This document shows, in pieces, positions 26,924 to 33,185 of a stretch of DNA of 33,185 nt (its first letter is position 1; the number at the start of each line of letters is the position of its first letter). This DNA comes from Gammaproteobacteria bacterium (lineage in GTDB: Bacteria > Pseudomonadota > Gammaproteobacteria > GRL18). Under the pieces are notes generated by a model that was not told where the DNA came from, searched no databases, and was given only the letters and a program-made list of their open reading frames with translations. The stretch covers positions 1 through 33,185 of the forward strand of contig JALVAL010000149.1 of the NCBI GenBank assembly GCA_027011205.1. Direction: 5' to 3'. The position numbers and the translations under genes were made by a program.

Positions 26924-28959
26924 TTTTCAGCCAGTTTTTTCTTTGTCTTAAGAGCAGGAAATATGCCATTCAAAACGCCGCCTGTCAGACCAATACTGTA
27001 AATGCCCAGGGCGCCATAAACACCCAGATGAAAGAAAAAGGCTCCGCCAATGTTAATCATGTTTGGAATGACATCCCAGAGCAGGCTTTTCTTGAAATTG
27101 CTCTCCAGACTTTCAGATAATTCAAAAAGTTTTGGGAATTGCTGCAGGTTATCATCCATTAATATGATCTGTGCAGTATCGGCGGCAATTGAGGATGCGC
27201 TGTTTAAGGAAATGGAAACATCCGCATTTTTCAGTGCGATGGTGTCATTGATGCCATCGCCAACAAAACAGATCGACTTCCCCTGCTGTTGTAATTTTTT
27301 GACAATATCAGCCTTGTCTTGTGGCATGGTTTCAGCAAAATAGTGGTCAATACCTAATTCCTCAGCCAGTGCCTGAGTGGGTTTTTCATGATCGCCAGAG
27401 ATGATAACCAGTGACAAGCCACGTTGTTTTAACTGTTTGATAATATCCTTTGCTTCTGGACGAATAGTGGGGTGAAGTTCAATGACACCTGCCAGCTGCT
27501 TGCCAACTGCAATGTAAACCAGTGAATAGCCATGTTGATTAGCATGATCCTGTATCACTTTAAAATCGTTTGATATAGGGATCTCTTCCAGTGTCATAAA
27601 TCTGCCGCTACCCACCCGAATGGTCTGCTCGTTTACAGTTACTTTTATGCCATAACCTATTTCATACTGGGTATCATCAATAACCGGCAATGTTAATACC
27701 TGCTCTTCAACCGCTTTTAATATGGCTTTGGCAATCGGGTGCTTTTGTTTATATTCGGCTGTGGCTGCATAGATGAGTACCTCTTCTTCTGTGAAAGAAT
27801 GACTGGCGTAAATCCTTCCAACATGGGGGATCTCCTGAGTGAGTGTACCTGTTTTATCAAAAACAACGGTATCAATGCTCTTCAGACGCTCCAGAGCCCG
27901 ACCATCTTTAATCAGCAATCTATGCTGTGTTGCGCTGGATAGATGACTTAATACATTAAGGTTTCCGGTGATATTAAGGTGATCAATCAAAGCCGAATCT
28001 AGTACTACTAAAGCACTGGTATAACCTGCAACAGGTAGTGCAAGAGCACCTAAAAAGAGCGAAGGGAACGCCAGTCGGTCTGATAATTTCTCGACACGCA
28101 ACTCAACAGAAGCGGCATAGTCGGTACTATCGTGTAATATTAACTGAATCTGAGAAGCAACGGTTTCATCACCTGCTTTCTCGACTTTTACCCAGATTTT
28201 TCCAGTCAGCATCAGGGTGAATGCAAAAACGGACTCACCGGTTTCCTTTTCTACGGGCTGGGCTTCCCCGGTCATGGCTCGTTGATCAATACTGGCAAAG
28301 CCCCGGATGATCGTGCCATCTACAGGAATGGTTTCTCCTCCCTGAATTACCGCAATGTCACCAACCTGTAATTGTTCAAAATTTATTTCTATTTCAGTAC
28401 CATCCTTTACTATCCAGACCGTACTCATACACTCCTGAAAGATATGCGTTAGCTCATTATGTGAGTTGTTTTTAGCCTTGGCCATTACCTTGAGACCCAG
28501 ATAATATAGCCAGTAACCAAACGCTGCGACTGGAAGATAGCCCGAGCCTATCAGCAGGGGCAGAGTCACCAGGTTAACCATATCGACCTTGAGTTTATGC
28601 TGATGAACAATACCATAATAAGAACGCTGTACCATAGGAATTGTCAGGTAAGCAAGTGTGGCTATACTAATCAGTGAAAAGGCTGGAAACCAGATGCCAA
28701 CAAGAGTTGTTCCCATTGCAACACTGGAAAGAGTTAAATGCCCGTCAATCCATTCTTCAACACTCGCTATATCCGTTTCCTGAAGTGCTTCCTTATCAGG
28801 GAGCAGCTCCTTCTTTCTGGTCGTGTTGTTATCAGTTACAGGAAGAGAAAAGATAAAATTTTTGTAATTGACTTTTTTGGGATATTTTTTATGCACCAGT
28901 GCAGAGGTAAGAAAACTGCCTCCTATACCACTTAACAGCAATAGTCCATTGACTAGCAT
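26920..28959 (-). CDS. P1B-like P-type ATPase lacking the CPC motif (paralog of 22042-24324)
   Basis: TGEAQPVEKE, DKTGTLT, QKHPIAKAI, GDGINDTIALK; CPC position occupied by VLDSALIDHLNITGNLN; overlaps upstream gene by 7 bp. Confidence 0.85.
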   Translation of the reverse strand: MLVNGLLLLSGIGGSFLTSALVHKKYPKKVNYKNFIFSLPVTDNNTTRKKELLPDKEALQETDIASVEEWIDGHLTLSSVAMGTTLVGIWFPAFSLISIATLAYLTIPMVQRSYYGIVHQHKLKVDMVNLVTLPLLIGSGYLPVAAFGYWLYYLGLKVMAKAKNNSHNELTHIFQECMSTVWIVKDGTEIEINFEQLQVGDIAVIQGGETIPVDGTIIRGFASIDQRAMTGEAQPVEKETGESVFAFTLMLTGKIWVKVEKAGDETVASQIQLILHDSTDYAASVELRVEKLSDRLAFPSLFLGALALPVAGYTSALVVLDSALIDHLNITGNLNVLSHLSSATQHRLLIKDGRALERLKSIDTVVFDKTGTLTQEIPHVGRIYASHSFTEEEVLIYAATAEYKQKHPIAKAILKAVEEQVLTLPVIDDTQYEIGYGIKVTVNEQTIRVGSGRFMTLEEIPISNDFKVIQDHANQHGYSLVYIAVGKQLAGVIELHPTIRPEAKDIIKQLKQRGLSLVIISGDHEKPTQALAEELGIDHYFAETMPQDKADIVKKLQQQGKSICFVGDGINDTIALKNADVSISLNSASSIAADTAQIILMDDNLQQFPKLFELSESLESNFKKSLLWDVIPNMINIGGAFFFHLGVYGALGIYSIGLTGGVLNGIFPALKTKKKLAEK

Positions 28960-30173
28960 GCTTCAGTCCTTATTGAAGTAGGCAAGCCCATTTCTTCCAG
29001 TAGTTTAAGGAACGGATCAGGATCGAGCTGTTCAACATTCACCATTTTTTTCACATCCCATTCACCGCTGGCAATTAACAGCGCGGCGGCAACAGGTGGT
29101 ACACCTGCAGTATATGAAATGGCTTGCGATTCTACCTCTTCGTAGCATTGCTGGTGATCACAGATATTGTAGATAAAGAGCGCTTTTTCCTGACCCTCTT
29201 TCACACCTTTGATCAGGTTGCCAATACAGGTCTTACCCGTGTAATTGGGTGCCAGTGAAGCAGGGTCAGGCAGGCATGCCTTGACCACTTTTAAAGGGAT
29301 AACTTCCTGACCTTCTGCGGTTGTAATGGGTTCATGGCTTAGCAAACCGATATTCTCCAGTACCTGGAAGCAGTTGAGATAGTGATCACCAAAGCCCATC
29401 CAGAAACGTACGGTATCAACATCCATATTGATGGACAGAGAATGCACTTCATCATGCCCCATTAAATAGACTTTCTGTCCACCTGCGACGGGAAAATCAT
29501 AGCTTCTGTAAATTTCATGGTGCTTACATTCTTTCCATTGACGGTCTTCCCAGTAGCCTACATCTTCCAGGATTTCGCGCAGATTGATTTCAGGATCAAA
29601 ATTGGTGGAAAAATACTTACCATGATCCCCGGCATTCACATCCATTACATCAATGACGTTGATTTTGTCAAACTCATGTTTCAATGCGTAGGCACAATAA
29701 GCATTGACCACACCCGGATCAAAACCTGCACCCAAAATAGCCGTCAGTCCTTTTTCGGCAAAACGGGGTTTGCGTTTCCAGTCGTATTCGGCATACCAGG
29801 GGTAAGGGGCATTAATAACATTAATATCTTCACTGACGGCGGTATCAATATAAGCGGCACCCGCTTGCAGACAGGCATCCATAATAACCGTATTGATAAA
29901 GGCTGTGCCGACATTAATCACAATGTCAGAGGCTGTTTCCTGAATGGCTGTGACGACATATTCAATTTTGCTGGCATCAAGCTGTCTGGCATAGAGCTGT
30001 TTATTTTTATCTCTCAGATTATCTTTTCTATGCACACTTTCGATAATAGCTTCGCACTTCTCAATGGATCTTGATGCAATGCAGATATCGCCCAGGACAT
30101 TATTATTTTGTGCGCATTTATGTACGGTGACTGCACCAACTCCTCCTGCCCCGATAATGAGTACGTTCTTCAT
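28953..30173 (-). CDS. Carboxynorspermidine dehydrogenase (saccharopine dehydrogenase family), paralog 2
   Basis: MKNVLIIGAGGVGAVTVHKCAQNNNVLGDICIASRS; extensive colinear identity to neighbouring paralog; ATG 1 nt after upstream stop. Confidence 0.85.
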   Translation of the reverse strand: MKNVLIIGAGGVGAVTVHKCAQNNNVLGDICIASRSIEKCEAIIESVHRKDNLRDKNKQLYARQLDASKIEYVVTAIQETASDIVINVGTAFINTVIMDACLQAGAAYIDTAVSEDINVINAPYPWYAEYDWKRKPRFAEKGLTAILGAGFDPGVVNAYCAYALKHEFDKINVIDVMDVNAGDHGKYFSTNFDPEINLREILEDVGYWEDRQWKECKHHEIYRSYDFPVAGGQKVYLMGHDEVHSLSINMDVDTVRFWMGFGDHYLNCFQVLENIGLLSHEPITTAEGQEVIPLKVVKACLPDPASLAPNYTGKTCIGNLIKGVKEGQEKALFIYNICDHQQCYEEVESQAISYTAGVPPVAAALLIASGEWDVKKMVNVEQLDPDPFLKLLEEMGLPTSIRTEAC

Positions 30174-30174
30174 A

Positions 30175-31413
30175 TCAGTTTTCCTCTTTCCCAGAGCCGG
30201 ACTGAGAAATCTCAGTACTGAGTCCCATCTTATCCAGCAACTCAATAAAGGGATCAGGATCAAGCTCTTCTACATTAACCATGTGTTTGACATCCCAGGT
30301 TCCATTGGCAATCAGGATAGCTGTTGCTGCTGCGGGAACACCGGCAGTATAGGAAATGGCCTGTGATTCCACTTCTTCATAGCAGGCTTCGTGATCGCAG
30401 GTGTTATAGATAAAAATTTCTTTTTCTTTGCCGTTCTTTTTACCCTTGACCAGGTTGCCGATACAGGTTTTACCCGTATAGTTTTCAGCAAGAGATGCAG
30501 GGTCAGGCAGGCAGGCTTTAACCACTTTTAGCGGCACGACTTGCAGACCTTCTGCAGTTGTCACGGGTTGTTCAGAAAGTAAACCAATATTTTTTAGTAC
30601 ATTAAAGCAGTTAATATAATGATCGCCAAAACCCATCCAGAAACGAATGGTATCCGCCTTGATATTTTTGGACAGGGAATGCAGTTCATCGTGTCCGGTT
30701 AAATAAATGGTTTGCTCGCCAACAACAGGGAATGTGTAGTTTTGCTTTTCTGAATGCACGGCTTTACTAACCCATTTACCTCCTATCCAGGTCCAGACCT
30801 GACCGGTAAATTCCCTGAAATTGATTTCAGGATCAAAATTGGTTGCGAAATATTTACCATGATCCCCGGCATTCACATCCATAATATCAATGCTGTCGAT
30901 TGTGTCAAAACAATGCTTGGCTGCATAGGCACAATAGGCATTGACGACACCGGGATCAAAGCCTGCACCCAAAATAGCCGTGAGTCCTTGTTCCTTACAG
31001 GCATCCAGATATTTCCATTCATAGTTGGCATACCAGGGCGGAGCTTCACAGATCTTATCGGGATCTTCGTGAATGGCCGTGTCTATATAAGCTGCCCCGG
31101 TTTTCAGGCAAGCCTGCAATACTGACATATTAACAAACGGACTGCCGACATTGATAACAATTTCTGAATGAGTATCTTCAATCAGTTGTGCGGTAGCATC
31201 AATATCCAGCGCATCAATCTGACGGGAATACAGCGCTTTACTGTCATCTTTGAGGTTGTTTTTACGCTCAACACTGTCGATAATTGCATCGCATTTGCTC
31301 AGGGTTCGGGATGCGATACAAATTTTACCAAGAATATTATTATGTTGGGCGCATTTATGTGCGACTACATTGGCAACACCACCTGCACCGAGAATGAGTA
31401 TATTTTTTTTCAT
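30175..31413 (-). CDS. Carboxynorspermidine dehydrogenase (saccharopine dehydrogenase family), paralog 1
   Basis: MKKNILILGAGGVANVVAHKCAQHNNILGKICIASRT; directly downstream of nspC; start set at ATG 31413. Confidence 0.87.
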   Translation of the reverse strand: MKKNILILGAGGVANVVAHKCAQHNNILGKICIASRTLSKCDAIIDSVERKNNLKDDSKALYSRQIDALDIDATAQLIEDTHSEIVINVGSPFVNMSVLQACLKTGAAYIDTAIHEDPDKICEAPPWYANYEWKYLDACKEQGLTAILGAGFDPGVVNAYCAYAAKHCFDTIDSIDIMDVNAGDHGKYFATNFDPEINFREFTGQVWTWIGGKWVSKAVHSEKQNYTFPVVGEQTIYLTGHDELHSLSKNIKADTIRFWMGFGDHYINCFNVLKNIGLLSEQPVTTAEGLQVVPLKVVKACLPDPASLAENYTGKTCIGNLVKGKKNGKEKEIFIYNTCDHEACYEEVESQAISYTAGVPAAATAILIANGTWDVKHMVNVEELDPDPFIELLDKMGLSTEISQSGSGKEEN

Positions 31414-31430
31414 TGAAGACATTCCATATT

Positions 31431-31478
31431 TAAACCCGGCACCACACCTTAAAAGACGAGGCCTTACGAGGTGCTGGG
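31431..31478 (-). repeat. 48-bp dispersed three-way-junction repeat, copy B
   Basis: Gapless 40/48 match to copy A including 20-nt identity AGGCCTTACGAGGTGCTGGG; 21 nt after nspC stop codon, same orientation as copy A. Confidence 0.75.
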
Positions 31479-31499
31479 TAAATTGCAAACCAGGAAAAT

Positions 31500-32639
31500 T
31501 TATCCCAGATTTTGCTTAAAATCATTATAGCTAAACGCCTTTACTGTGTCATATTGACCGTTCAAACGCTTGATAATAATAGACGGCATTTTCAAACCAT
31601 TAAACCAGTTCATCTTGACCATTGTATAACCCGCCGCATCAGAAAAATGAATCTGATCACCTATTTGCAATGGGGTTTTAAAATCATATTCACCAAATAG
31701 ATCGCCGGCAAGACAGGTCTTGCCGGCGATCATGTAGTGATAATTGTCATGCTGATTGTTGCTCTGTTCAGGACTTCTTTCAGTATGCTGTACTTTTTCA
31801 ATTTCAGCGGACTCTTGATAAATCAGCAAGTCCAGCATATGTGCTTCGGTTGAACTATCGACAATTGCAATGTCAATTTCATTGTGAACAATATCCAGTA
31901 CTGTCGTCACCAGACTGGCAGAGCCCGTTATTGCTGTTTCTCCGGGTTCGAGGTAAATCTGTATTCCAAACTGGTCACCGAATGCTTTTAATTTAGCGGC
32001 AAATTTATCCAGAGGATAATCATCCAGGGTAAAATAGAGTCCTCCGCCCAAGCTTACCCAGTCCAGTTGATGCAATAAATCGTGATAAGTTGTACCAATA
32101 TAATCCAGTTGTTGCGAAAAATTATAGAAATCATTGTTTTCGCAGTTGTAATGAAACATGACGCCATTGATTAAATGTGCTATTTCCATTACTGATGAAT
32201 CATCGGTGACTCCCAGCCGTGAATACTGGCGGGCAGGGTCTGCCAAATCATAGTCAGAGAAACTGATTTGTGGATTGATTCGTAAACCGATATCTACACT
32301 ATCCAGTTCGGCATAAAAACTTTTTAACTGCTTAACCGAGTTAAAAATCACTTTATCGGCATATTGTTTTAAGTCGTGTATTTCATCTTGTGCAAAAGCC
32401 ACACTATAAGCATGTACTTCTTTCCCAAACTCCTCATAACCTAGTTTAGCTTCATATAATGAACTACTCGTAGTGCCATCCATATAGGATTGCATGAATT
32501 TAAAAACAGGCCAGGTGGAAAAACATTTTAATGCCAGTACTGACCTGATATTTGCGTGCTCACGTAACCACTGGATTTTCTCCAGATTCTTTAATAATTG
32601 ATGTTCATCAATAATATAACATGGCGTGTTAAAGTGCAT
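31500..32639 (-). CDS. nspC: Carboxynorspermidine/carboxyspermidine decarboxylase
   Basis: MHFNTPCYIIDEHQLLKNLEKI, SVLALKCFSTW (PLP Lys), LGGGLYFTLDDYPLDKF, YLEPGETAITGSASL, AGKTCLAGDLFGEY. Confidence 0.9.
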   Translation of the reverse strand: MHFNTPCYIIDEHQLLKNLEKIQWLREHANIRSVLALKCFSTWPVFKFMQSYMDGTTSSSLYEAKLGYEEFGKEVHAYSVAFAQDEIHDLKQYADKVIFNSVKQLKSFYAELDSVDIGLRINPQISFSDYDLADPARQYSRLGVTDDSSVMEIAHLINGVMFHYNCENNDFYNFSQQLDYIGTTYHDLLHQLDWVSLGGGLYFTLDDYPLDKFAAKLKAFGDQFGIQIYLEPGETAITGSASLVTTVLDIVHNEIDIAIVDSSTEAHMLDLLIYQESAEIEKVQHTERSPEQSNNQHDNYHYMIAGKTCLAGDLFGEYDFKTPLQIGDQIHFSDAAGYTMVKMNWFNGLKMPSIIIKRLNGQYDTVKAFSYNDFKQNLG

Positions 32640-32640
32640 G

Positions 32641-33072
32641 TTATGTGTTGGCAGTGAGGTTAACCGATGTGTTGTGATCTTGAAATGGCGACTGAAGTGG
32701 CAAATCAATACCCCGTTCCAGAAAAGCGGCACGAACTTGTTGTGGCGCAAAATGCTTTTCTACCACCTGAATCGCCGCATCCTTGTCAATGCTTTTGCAG
32801 GAAAAAATATCCAGGTAGGCATCACGATTGTTGTCACTAAAATGACCCATGATAGCGGATGTTTCTATTAGCTGTACCAGTGAATAACCTGCGGCTTCGT
32901 AACTGTGTTCGGCAAAATGTACAATAACAGGTTCACCATAGGCTACCATTTTGATCGCTTTGACCAGCTCTTTGACAAATTTACTGATATCTTCCTTGTG
33001 ACAGATATTTTCGTTGCAGCCACCAAGATCCAATACAAGATGTTGCCCCCATGGTTTGCGGTTTTCTGACAT
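32641..33072 (-). CDS. S-adenosylmethionine decarboxylase (SpeD)-like protein, apparently lacking the pyruvoyl precursor Ser
   Basis: GQHLVLDLGGCNENIC at N-terminus; LVQLIETSAIMGHFSDNNRDAYLDIFSCK aligns with SpeD [37 protein letters not shown] RBS. Confidence 0.65.
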   Translation of the reverse strand: MSENRKPWGQHLVLDLGGCNENICHKEDISKFVKELVKAIKMVAYGEPVIVHFAEHSYEAAGYSLVQLIETSAIMGHFSDNNRDAYLDIFSCKSIDKDAAIQVVEKHFAPQQVRAAFLERGIDLPLQSPFQDHNTSVNLTANT

Positions 33073-33103
33073 AGTCTTCTCCTCAGCGTATCAGTATCTG
33101 CAT

Positions 33104-33150
33104 GTTTAACATTGATATACTGTGCGCAGCATTACGTATCAATGTTAAAC
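33104..33150. promoter_or_regulatory. Perfect 14-bp inverted repeat upstream of the polyamine operon (putative operator)
   Basis: GTTTAACATTGATA (33104-33117) / TATCAATGTTAAAC (33137-33150), 19-nt spacer, 31 bp upstream of the SpeD-like ATG. Confidence 0.7.
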
Positions 33151-33185
33151 TGTTATGCGCTAATATTCTAGCACATATATATGTT

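Noticed and set aside
29517-30074. 185-aa plus-strand ORF antisense to the carboxynorspermidine dehydrogenase gene
   Set aside because: A similar ORF (30754-31125) occurs antisense to the other paralog with related sequence, as expected from the duplicated sense codons rather than independent coding
33173-33184. ACATATATATGT palindrome at the window edge
   Set aside because: Low-complexity AT alternation at the truncated end of the window; cannot be evaluated
1-33185. CRISPR array, tRNA/rRNA genes, complete IS element or prophage
   Set aside because: No regularly spaced direct repeats, no recognisable tRNA/rRNA sequence, and no transposase, integrase or phage structural motifs were seen in the six-frame translations

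Overview
33-kb gene-dense window, most likely gammaproteobacterial by gene content. Left to right: a Pst-like ABC transporter operon; gpmI; two small phosphatases; a c-type cytochrome; an orphan ParA with a coupled 58-aa membrane mini-protein; a convergent DSF quorum-sensing module (rpfG-rpfC > < rpfF); a minus-strand operon of a Popeye-like cyclic-nucleotide-binding membrane protein, DUF2760, two Hsp70-like ATPases and a class-V aminotransferase; an ArsR regulator with a P1B-like P-type ATPase and a PLP decarboxylase; and a tightly coupled minus-strand operon of a SpeD-like protein, nspC, two tandem carboxynorspermidine dehydrogenase paralogs, a second P1B-like ATPase and a DUF2156 protein. 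The most unusual points are: (i) both P1B-like ATPases lack the CPC metal-binding motif, and one is embedded in the polyamine operon; (ii) the SpeD-like protein appears to have lost the Ser and His needed for pyruvoyl processing; (iii) a 48-bp repeat that folds as a compact three-way junction lies exactly 21 nt after the stop codon of two unrelated genes; (iv) the Popeye/DUF2760/Hsp70/Hsp70 cluster. Homology calls come from motifs and remembered family patterns. No database searches were run.
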